DNA from: Puccinellia tenuiflora
Lineage: Eukaryota > Streptophyta > Magnoliopsida > Poales > Poaceae
Reading direction: 5' to 3'
Length of the DNA: 64,000 nt
Assembly (NCBI GenBank): GCA_012064385.1
Contig: QRDG01000532.1
Span: 721,131-785,130, forward strand
Below, in pieces: positions 54,795 to 64,000 of the stretch (position 1 is the stretch's first letter; each line of letters opens with the position of its first letter). A program made the position numbers and the translations under genes. The notes beneath the pieces are model-generated. The model was given only the letters and a program-made list of their open reading frames with translations. It ran no database searches and was not told the origin of the DNA.

Positions 54795-56669
54795 GTGAGT
54801 CTCAAACCCTGTTGCCTAGCACACCAACACATGTGCTAGCCAGTAACTCCAGCCGTTGGCCCCTCAGGCCGATTTGCCGGCGTTTTTTTGGACCTACTGG
54901 GGGGACGTCGGCGGAAAAAATCGGCCTGGGGGCGGGCCGATTCCCAGCCATGGCCCCAGGCGGAACGGCAAAAACACGACATAACTTACGAAACTTACGC
55001 GAATTTGACGAAATTTGTTCAAACTTGACGTTTTTTCTTCGAACACGGTGGATATCATACAAGAGAACTAAAAAAACACGGCGGCGCGGCGTCTATGTGC
55101 CGAAGTGGCGGTAGAACTGCGTGTAGTCCCCACCGTCGTCGTCGCCACCGGTCGGAGGAGCAGGAGGAGCACTGCACCCAGCGCCGTCGCCGCCGCCGTA
55201 CTGGCTCAGGCCGGCACCGTCCTCGTCGCTGTCGTCCAGCACGACGTACTCCGGCCCGGCGCGACGACGGCGGCAACGCTCGTAGCGCGCGAGGAGCCCC
55301 TTCTCCTCGGCCTCAATGCGCCGTTGGCGCTCCTCCTCCTCCCGCTCGTACTCGCGGGCCGACCATTCCAGCGCGAAGTCCACCGGCGCCGGAGGGACGT
55401 CGTTGAGGCTGTTCGCCATGGCAGCCCGCACGGCCTCCTCCTCGTCGTAGGCCTCCTCCTTCACGACGGCCTTCTTCTTGAAGGCCTTCTTGAGTTCGCG
55501 GCCGAGGGAGCTCCCGCCGGTGCCGGGCTCCTTCTTCGGCGTCAGCATGCGGGAGGAGCTCCCGCCGGTGCCGGTGCCGGGCTCCCTTGATGTGTCCACC
55601 GGCTCGTCCTTGATGCGGGTGAACGGCGTCGAGGAGCGGGCGGCGTCGGAAGAGGAGGACGACGAGAAGGACATCCTCTTCGGCGTCCATCCTTGGCGCG
55701 CCGACGGGCCCTGAAGGCGCTGCTCGTTGCCGTCCTCGATGTAGTCGATGACGTACGCCAGCGACCGGCCGGGCATGCCCCACCACCGCTTCCGGCCGTC
55801 GCTGTTGTTGCGCTTGGGCACGTGCGCCGCCGGGCCGGGGTAGTCGTTGAGCTGGCGCTCGCGGCGGTCGGCGAAGAAGGTGTTCCAGCACACGTTGTTC
55901 TCGGGGTCCCAGATGGGATCCGCCTGCTCCTCCTCCGTCAGCTGCTCGCGGGCGGCGTAGATCTCCGCCAGCCGCTCATCGTTGGTGGGGACGGGGGGAC
56001 CATGTGTCCCATCTGGCTGAGCCGCCAGGCTCCGGGGAGCCTCATGCCGGGCGGGCATGGGTAGCCCGCCTCGTACAGCAGGCGTGCCTCCCTGTCCTGG
56101 AGCCAGGTCCGGCCGAAGCCGTTGGCCGCCGCGGCGCTTGCTGGATCCATTCCGGTGGTGTGCGAGGTTTGGGAGGGGAAGAATGGCGGGTGTTGCTCGG
56201 CGAGATGCGTGCGTGCTCGGCGAGATGTGTGGGTGTGCTCGCTGCGAGAGGGCGGGGCAGTAAATAAATATCGGGCGGGAGAGGGTGGGGCAGTAACTGC
56301 GGCGCGCCGTAACTTCGCCGCGCGGCCGGTTTGACGCGACGGCGGCAGCCTGACCGACGGCAGGCGCAGTAATGCGACGCGGGAGACGAGGCGATGAGGA
56401 CGACGAAGCGTTGTGCCGCTGACAACGCGGGCCCGCAGGAAGCTTCGCGCGGTTTCCCTCGGTTTCGCGCCATTTTCCCTTTCGCCGGCGCCCCCAGGCC
56501 GAACCCGGCGCGCTGGGTTCGGCTTGGGACGCCGGATAAAATTTGGCCCAAATCCGGCGAAAAACGATGCCTTGGGGGGTCCTGGGGGCGCGACTACGGG
56601 GATAATGGACCGCCGGCATCGAAAAGTTGTCCGGAGGGCTTCGTGGGGGGATGGCTGGAGATGCTCTAA
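54795..56669. mobile_element. DNA transposon (Harbinger/Mutator-type) carrying an ORF
   Basis: The right end (GGCTGGAGATGCTC then TAA) is the inverse of the widespread grass terminus GAGCATCTCCAGCC. A weaker left match (TAACTCCAGCC near 54846) may be its partner with a small deletion. GC-rich subterminal regions with GGCCGA/TCGGCC motifs flank the ORF. The superfamily is not settled because the left TIR is poor. Confidence 0.5.
55093..56151 (-). pseudogene. Transposon-borne ORF of unknown function, frameshifted
   Basis: The natural start appears to be the ATG at 56151 (MDPASAAAANGFGRTWLQDR). This frame reads to about 56000 and shifts at a C run (plus-strand G run near 55990-56000) into the frame that continues GPPVPTNDERLAEIYAAREQ, VCWNTFFADRRERQLNDYPG, GRKRWWGMPGRSLAYVIDYI, a Ser-rich linker, a basic stretch (RELKKAFKKKAVVKEE) and a Glu/Arg coiled coil ending DYTQFYRHFGT. 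I do not recognise a catalytic domain. Similar ORFs are common in wheat transposons. One indel is the only break seen, and the open frame upstream of 56151 is not needed. Confidence 0.55.
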
Positions 56670-56985
56670 GCCCCAGGGCCTTCCTCCCAGCAAACAGATA
56701 ATAGGAACAGGGGCGGTACGCCACTCAACGCTTGCATATCAAAATGCCATCACCAGAGGCCAACTTTTGGATTCCGAATGGAACGGTTTGATCAAGTTTT
56801 TAAGAAACTAAGTCTCAAAATCATAATCCTTCTCTAACGGCACCACGACAGAGACAAAATTCCATGGAGAAGTTCCTAAACCTCTCCTAACCAGACCCAC
56901 CAGGTTCAACCGACAAGCAACGACCATATGAGCTAACGCGAAGCCTGAAAATTTTAAGATGTCCGGCTTAAAATGAGGATTCTGA

Positions 56986-57190
56986 GGGGGTGTTTGGTTA
57001 GGCTTTCTAGTTGGCTTTTGGCTTTGCCTTATAAGACATAAATGCACCTAAATAGGTGCTTTTGGCTTTTGGGTTATACCATAGTAAAACATTAAGTTAA
57101 AAGCCAAAAGCCAAAAGCACCTATTTAGGTGCTTTTTGGGCTTATAAGCCAAAGCCAAAAGCCAACTAGAAAGCCTAACCAAACACCCCC
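56986..57190. mobile_element. Hairpin MITE with GGGGGTGTTTGG ends
   Basis: This 205-bp element is almost wholly one inverted repeat (arms about 90 bases; GGCTTTCTAGTTGGCTTTTG faces its inverse). TGA flanks both ends (56983-56985, 57191-57193), a 3-bp duplication as in PIF/Harbinger, although TGA is not the usual TTA. Confidence 0.85.
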
Positions 57191-57377
57191 TGAGACTTGT
57201 GATAGCTTCAAGGCATGACAGCCACTTCCATCAAAAGAATGCTGCTGAGGCCCCTGCTGCTGCTGTTGCTGCTACACCTGAGGCTCTTGATATGCATAGG
57301 TCGTCGGCTGGCCCTGCTGCCCCGCATACACCATAACTGCACCCGGCACCTGCTGCTGAGCATTGTTGTACTGGTAG

Positions 57378-57753
57378 ATGGCATGTCACCAGGTAACATG
57401 CACCATCCCATCTGCCGTCCAATCTTCATCCAAGGGCTAACAATGACTCAAAACTTAAACTCGAAAATCAAACATTTTTACAAAATTCCAGTAAGTTTAA
57501 TATAATGCGTTGTGTATTCTGCAATTTTTTCAAGTCATTTGGATAAATTTTTTATGAGTTAATAGCTTTTCAAATTTTGATCTTAATTAAAGAGCTATTA
57601 ACTCATAAATGAGTTATCCAAATGACTTGAAAAATTTTCAGAATACTTTTCTAATATGTTTGATTTTCGAGTTTAAGTTTTGGATCGTTATTAGCCTTTG
57701 GATGAAGATCGGATAGCAGATGGGATGGGGCATGTTACATGGTGACATGCCAT
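57378..57753. mobile_element. Foldback element, ~376 bp
   Basis: Left arm landmarks GGCATGTCACC, AACTTAAACTCGAAAATCAA and TTCAAGTCATTTGGAT are mirrored on the right arm, with the centre near 57577. It is almost entirely inverted repeat. No TSD was established. Confidence 0.8.
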
Positions 57754-57821
57754 GGCCATGTCACCTGATCTCAGTCCCGGGTAGATATCTAAAAAACACA
57801 TCCTTGGGTGTGCACCGGCGT

Positions 57822-57973
57822 TCCTCATAGCTCAGCGAATGCTGGCCATCCTATAGAAACTTGATGCGATCCTGGCCGTCCGATCTCGCTGTTTTTTTCC
57901 TCATAGCTCAGCGAATGCTGGCCATCCTATAGAAACTTGATGCGATCCTGGCCGTCCGATCTCGCTGTTTTTT
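57822..57973 (+). repeat. 76-bp tandem duplication
   Basis: Two virtually identical copies, starting TCCTCATAGCTCAGCG at 57822 and 57898 and ending in a T run. Near-perfect identity points to a recent event. Confidence 0.93.
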
Positions 57974-58099
57974 TTGTTTACTGTGTGTCTGGTCCCACTT
58001 GTCATCGACCTTGTGGCTCGAAATTTCGGTGCATCTGCGAACGCGGTGGCAATGCCCGTTATTCCGACGGAGCCGCTCGGGTCATAATCGTCATTTCGC

Positions 58100-59030
58100 G
58101 TGTAATCCACACCCACTGTCCGGCGGCCGTACGCGCGTGGCGGCTAGGGAGACGACGCCAGGGCGGTCGTACGCGCGTGGCGGCTAGGGAGGCGACGCCG
58201 GCTAGCCAGGGAGGCGACGCTGGGGCGGCCCGCAGTAAACCCTAGCGGCCAATCCCCACATCGCCTCTCTCGAGTTGCTTCTCCCCCAATCCCTCGCGTG
58301 CAATCCCGCCCCTGCGCCTCCTCTCCTACGCGCCCTCCCTCTCCTTCCCGTCCGTCTCCCTTCCGCCGCCGCCGGCCGACGGTCGCCTACAACGCGCGAG
58401 CGCACGCACAGAGCGACAGCGGCCGCCACCGCGCATCACACCGCTCGCACCGCCGGTCTGGAGCAGGAAGAGGAGAAGGGCAGCCTCCTCCTCCTCGCAG
58501 CCGCCGCCGCGGTTTTGCCTCCGATCTGTGGCGGCGCGCTGCTGGAGCCGTCGGCGAGTCCGTCGGGCAGGCCTCGGTCAGCAGCTCGCGTTTTTTTCCT
58601 CCTCCCTCCCTCTCTTTTGCACGAGGAGATGGGGGCGGCGGCGAATCCGCGTCCATGCTTGGAGAGGCGGCCGGCTGGGCTGCGGGGCGACGGTGGCCGG
58701 ACAGGGCAGCGGCGGTCGGGCCCGCGTCTCGCCTTTTGGATTGGCGGCCGGCTGGGCTGTGGGGCGATGGCGGCCGGACAGGGCGGCGGAGCTGGATGGA
58801 CGAGGGGCCTGAGGCGGCTCTGACCTGGAGGAGCTACAGCCATGGAGGCTCTATCTCCTCTCCCCTTGCAGCTCAGACCATCCCCGTTCGTCTTGGATCA
58901 AGGAGAGGCACACACGTATGCGGCAGCGGCACGAGCGAGGAGAAGGTAAGGTGTTTTTTTCCCTATCTTTCTTCCACTCTTCCCGTGGTCTCTCTCTGTT
59001 GCTGGAGGTTATTGCTGCAGCACTAGCGTC
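58100..59030 (+). other. GC-rich block, candidate promoter/5' region of an unrecognised locus
   Basis: Short direct repeats (GTACGCGCGTGGCGGCTAGG twice, then GGGAGGCGACGC) precede a GC-rich block with open frames in several phases (58275-59026). None shows a known domain; Arg/Pro/Gly/Ser content reflects base composition. An imperfect ~75-bp repeat (GGCGGCCGGCTGGGCTG) lies at 58660-58790. A splice-donor-like GGTAAGG at 58943 follows. It may be a 5' exon or a CpG-island-like promoter. Confidence 0.4.
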
Positions 59031-62000
59031 ATGGCTGCTTGGTGCATGAGTGAATTTTTCTCACATGAGGACCTCCTATTTTTCCATTCACTTATTGAGT
59101 CCATAAATAAATATCTGACCAGCTGAGTAGATCTGCTGACGTATTCATATGACCTTTTGTTTCAGTTTAGATGTTTTACCTTCTCTGTAATTCTTGTCTT
59201 TCCTGTTTCTTTTAAATGAATCAGCAAAACATATCAGTACCAGTACAAGATTAGTTATCCCTATGAGCGTTGGCATTTGTAGAACTAACATGCGTTGGCC
59301 ATTTACTTATTGAGTCCATACATAAATATGTGACCCTGAGTAAATCTTTGAACTTTGTGTTTGTTCAAATGTCCAGGATTTAAGGACACATTTGATCAAA
59401 ATACCAATGAGGTTGTAATGGACAGCAAGGTAATATTTCTCAAACCAGCTTGAGGGCATTTGAAACTGCTCTATTTTGTTGGTAGACACAAATTGAGCAC
59501 ATGCATCTGGACTGTTAGCTAATATTCAGTCGTTTACAATGGATTCTAGGACAGATTTCTTTAATGAGCCTGACTGCTCATGGATTATCTCAACACTAAC
59601 AGCTATGAGGTACACTTCAGTTACACACATAAATAGTCTTTTGTATTGATAATATGGTCTTCCTATTTTATGGTTTTAGTACCTAACCTGAATTTCGGTA
59701 GAGATGTGTGTGATGTGGTAAAAAAATTGTCGCTCAAGCGGAAGTGCAGTGAGATGATTTGTTTGTACCAGGAAGGAGATGGTTTTTAGTTTGGTTCTGG
59801 TTTAGATATTTTAGGTTCTTCGTGTATGCGTAGACTACGTCTTATGGTGGTTGTAGGTTGGCACTGATATACATATTGGATTCGACTTTGCTTTTATTTA
59901 TTTTTATGCATCGCTGCATTACATGGCCCTAGGAATAAACTCTTCTTTCAGAGTGGAAATTATTGCTGGATACAGAAAAAAAAGAGTACCTACCAACAAA
60001 GACCAGTAGTATAGCAATATTTACTTGGACCTGTAGGTTGTATTCTCTCAGATGCATTCCTCTTTATGCTTTATGTGTTTTAATATGGATTATTGATTCT
60101 TATTAATTTCAGGTTATACTGTTGTGTTGAATACATTGTACCAGATCCTGAGAGCAATATTTGAGCGGGAGAGACACAAGAAAAAAGGAAAACGTATATA
60201 CACTTACATTTATTTAATTGCAAACATGTTCATGTTTCTCTATACTGTATTAATAAACTACGTGTGATATATAAAGTATGGTTGCATCTGCTAGATAATT
60301 GTTGTTGTAGTTAAGCACACATTTTTAAAGGCCTCACCAGATGTTCCTAAATTAAATCATGTATGATTATGTGAATATATTACAAATATCCCATCCCAAT
60401 CTCTCATGAATCGCCTAGGAAAAATTAAGCTTCAAATTCTTGGTACATCTTCGTTATGTGGGTCAATTTGGTCATTTTCCTCAGTTTTTCGCCTTTCCCT
60501 TTGCATCAATATTTTCATCAACATGAGCCGTACTCTTACGTTGTCGATAGTCATTAGTTTGGTGTGATTAAGTTATCGTTTTAGCATTTTATTATGCGTG
60601 AGTTGGAGCAACTGAGATGAATTTACATGTGTGGATGCATACTTTTACATTTTTTGTATCAGTAAGATATATATCATGCATTGTATAAAGTTTAATCACA
60701 CATTTCTAGCATTTCATGACTTCTTTCTACTATTGTTCCAGGAAAAGAACATTAGGTGTCAAGGAAGAGGCATCCTCTTTATTGGAATCTACTTCAAAAT
60801 CATCTGCTTTAGCAAGAAGTGTTACAAATTTATATTGGAGTTACAGAGGAGGGAATTAAGGGAATACTTATTGCTAATTTCTACAAGATTCAGTGTCCAC
60901 GTCTGTCAAAGGAATTCAATTGTTGTTTCTTATATATGAAATTTGATTTGAATATGTTATAATGGTTATTGCAAGATGTATTCTGCATAATCAAAGAATT
61001 CCTTTCATGATTCCTGTACCGTGTACCAAAAGAATCCTAAAAAACAGCTGAAGGTGAGTTTTTCTTACATCCTATCAAGTTTTTTTTACTACTACAGATA
61101 AGTGGATGCCTGCTCTATATTCACTTCACTAACTATTAGGATTCTAGGTTACTGCCGGGTGATTAGCATTTTTTAAAAACTAAGTTGTCCCCATATATTT
61201 ACTTTTAATATATGTAAGGTTATTACCATTAATTAGTGTGAGATTTATTATGTGCCATGTTTCTTTTAATCTCTGCTCTCATTATGAAAATTCTTGATTA
61301 CATTTTGTTAATGTTAAAGAAGTATACTTAGGCTACTGTTCTATTTCGATTTTGACCTCATTTTCCTTTTCTGTAGAATGGCAGTGAAAGAACTATAATG
61401 GAAGCATTGAACATGGCCACACTAAAGTTATTAAATATTGATGTTCCAGTTACAGCCAGCAGGTGCTTTTCTTTTCTTCCCCAACATTCGGGAAATATAA
61501 TATATTGCAACGGGGGAGGATGCCGGACAGCAGGCAGCAGCCGTCGGCTTTGCCCCTGGCCTCCACAACCTCTTCTCCCTTGACTGCCATGGATGGATCG
61601 CTGCAGCCTGGAGCGTTTAGTGCGGGTGAGCTTCTTTTATTTTCTTCTCCGTAGGAAGACAGAAATGTGATATAACCATTGTGTTGCCTTGATTTTGTGC
61701 AACTTGTGTGGGTGTTGGTTCACTCATGTGTACCACTGATCTTGGGGGATTTTATCTCATTTCATATTTGGTCTGTCGCGTCTGCATGTTTTAACTGAGA
61801 GCAAGACCTGAGCATGAACTGCATATTACTTGGTATTTTGCTGCTTTGTATTATAGTTTTTTTATTATTATTAGTTGCCTGAGAAATATCTAGAATGAAG
61901 TGTTAAATAAACCGTGTTAGTGCAGCTATAAAAGCACTTAAGAGGCCCATAATTATCTCATGTCAATATTGGTTGTCTCTTATGTGCTTTGCTATACATT

Positions 62001-64000
62001 GGTACAAGTAAATAAAAGCTTTGTTCAGTGTGATACAAAACCAGGGGGGGCTCACATTAGTGTTTTCTCATTCTGTAGTTCTGCTTTAATAATTGGGTTG
62101 CTACTCTTCACTAAGAACATATATTCGTTTCCTTTTTTAATACTCCCCCCTCCTGTATATAAAAGATTAATACAAATTTATCTATTTGAATTATTGTATT
62201 CCATCTATGGAGTCGAATGGAATGAAATCATCTGCTTTCGGATCTTCGATGCCTCTATTTTCTAGCTATTGAGAATTGATATCTATGTGTTTCCTTTTGT
62301 TGTTATTCTAGATTTATGGTTCTGATTTTGTGTTCTCCAATGAAGATCTTCAAAAATTCTGATTTTTATGTTTACACGCAATCGGGTGGATTCACCAATG
62401 GTCTTTGTTTACATAGATGCATCTTTTTTGTAGTAATTTGGATATTTTATTCACCAGACAAAGCCTATTTGCTATGTTTATAAACTAAACCTTTTATGAG
62501 CTGCACATGACCATTTAATAGTTGTGTGTTTCTGACAAGGAATGCTTGATCAATTCCTTTTGTAGGTTCTCTGATTCTAAGCTATTTGTTTAACAGGCTT
62601 CACAGAATACCTTAACACAAGATTGTTTGCTAGATATTACTGTATCACAAAGTTTATTTTCGTCATTGATTTGGCAGCAGAAAATCCTTTCATAATATTT
62701 GTGTCTCATCTTTTGGGCTGAATGTTGAACCTATAAATCCACTCTTCTTTTGATGCCCTTACTCTATATGTGTTAATTACTCATCGTGCTTTGTCTTTAT
62801 TCAACCTGTTTTTGCCAAACTGAATCATCTGTTGCTATTTTTGTTGAAACCAATATCCAACATTTTAATGGTCATTTATATGGTCCTTTGCTTATAGTTT
62901 CAGTGGAGCATTTTTTTCCTTTTCATGTGATGAACCTACTTCTATATTCTTATTATCAAGGTAATAGATGTCTAGCCGATGGGCTGCCTGTTCATGGTAC
63001 ACAATGAAGATATCATCGAGATCAACAAATTCCGAACAAGGTATAATAATCACACTATAGCTCTTCCACAACCCTGCTATAGTTTCTCCAGTATGCATTT
63101 TTATAACGATAGCTCTCTGTTTCAGTCAACTAAATACTTTTCAGCCCACTGCACATGCCCATGTTCCACATACCATTTATCTACAGGCTCAAATCAGAGC
63201 AAACTGGCCTACGCCACATGTTGCTTAGCTGAACATTCAAGCTTTCTGAAAATGAGGTACCACTCCAAGTCTCAAACTAATATAGGAAATCATGTTCCCC
63301 TCTAACGACTCTACTGCTTAGCATATGCTTAATACTGCTGTTTTCATTCATACGAAGCAGATATCTATGCACCGTCAAAATATCAAGAATTTCCTATGGT
63401 CTCCCAGATACTGTAAAAACATGATAGACCTGAAGTTAGCTACGATTTGTGCAATCATGATTGAATTGGTTAGTTCAGGTTTAATCATTAGCCGATTATG
63501 ATAGTTCTGCTTTAGATTGCATGCTTATATTCTATTTCATTAGCATGCTTCCATGTGTACAAACATATCTTTTTTTTGGGTTCCACCTACTTTACCGTAT
63601 GTTATTCTTCACTCCACCTTAGTGATAGATAGGGCTTACCATTTTAGAGTTGTTGGTTATACAAAACTCATCAGGTGTTTGAGATCCTATTTTCAAACTG
63701 ATCGAAATTTATGTATTTGGTACTACTTCCATGTGGTCAAAACTTTTGTATTGAATGCAGTGTGCATTTCTATATAACTTTCCCCGTGTGCTTCAGCATT
63801 TATTTGATCTTCCTGTTCCTTAAGATTTTTATTGTATGATGCTGTGATTATTGATTTCATACATTATGAATAATGTTCTTTCAAATCTATAGACCTGTGA
63901 TCAAATACATAAGGATGATCTGTATAAATTGTGGCAACCACGGGCAAAAAATTCAAAGAACCAACAAGTGCTGCGCGGCGAGCCGCGCCGTTCGAATCTA
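59031..64000. other. AT-rich, intron-like region; no gene recognised
   Basis: Five kilobases of low-GC sequence contain scattered short open frames preceded by acceptor-like sites, for example after TACCAG near 60143, TTCCAG near 60742, and GTAG near 61378 (followed by MEALNMATLKLLNIDVPVTA). None can be joined into a convincing protein. The composition resembles introns of a plus-strand gene starting in the preceding GC-rich block; a long non-coding transcript or a decayed gene fits equally well. Confidence 0.35.

Noticed and set aside
56151..56724. N-terminal extension of the transposon-borne ORF up to 56724
   Set aside because: The upstream open stretch lies in subterminal repeat sequence of the transposon and in the frame that does not carry the MDPASAAAANGF start.

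Overview
The window is plant nuclear DNA, almost certainly from a Triticeae grass (wheat, barley, Aegilops or a relative). The evidence is the dense nesting of transposable elements (Athila-lineage Gypsy LTRs with the TGATACGT...ACGTATCA ends, a very large SIRE/Maximus-type Copia, CACTA, Mutator, Stowaway, Tourist and hAT MITEs, LINEs), with a few intron-containing host genes in GC-rich coding islands. No organism name can be read from the sequence itself. One N at 41759 marks an assembly join.

Layout. 1-12.4 kb: an ORF-bearing repeat split by a complete Gypsy element (1067-11741, TSD TCGTC) that carries only gag and protease remnants on the minus strand. A 3.1-kb CACTA transposon (2831-5917) with captured gene pieces is nested inside it. 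12.4-21.6 kb is the gene island: a CBSX5-like CBS-domain gene (+), a strictosidine-synthase-like gene (+) and an FHA2-like gene (-) with an in-frame TGA, separated by Stowaway MITEs. 21.6-26.6 kb: a Pack-MULE with an hAT MITE inside it, an unassigned LTR-like block, then a truncated Athila-type LTR that contains a three-LTR TRIM element.

26.6-41.8 kb: a 15-kb SIRE-lineage Copia element with gag, a broken pol, a broken third ORF and palindrome-studded LTRs. A 4.2-kb Mutator element (36997-41238) with 9-bp TSD is inserted after the third ORF. It carries an internally deleted MuDR-type transposase and, convergent with it, a GRF zinc-finger/coiled-coil gene. A hairpin minisatellite lies between the two. 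The 3' LTR is cut at the N, after which a degraded LINE begins (41760-44330).

44.3-64 kb: LINE and hAT-like debris; a direct segmental duplication (46.8-48.0 and 53.3-54.6 kb) around an intact multi-pass membrane-protein gene (51933-52958, -); a Tourist MITE; a 25-base poly-G run; a candidate Helitron; a transposon-borne ORF (55.1-56.2 kb, -); two hairpin MITEs; and a GC-rich 5' block (58.1-59.0 kb) followed by 5 kb of AT-rich intron-like sequence that could be an unrecognised multi-exon locus.

The host genes are independent and do not form a pathway. The structure of the window is mainly the history of nested insertion: Copia into an Athila LTR, TRIM into the same LTR, MULE into Copia, CACTA into Gypsy, Gypsy into an older ORF.
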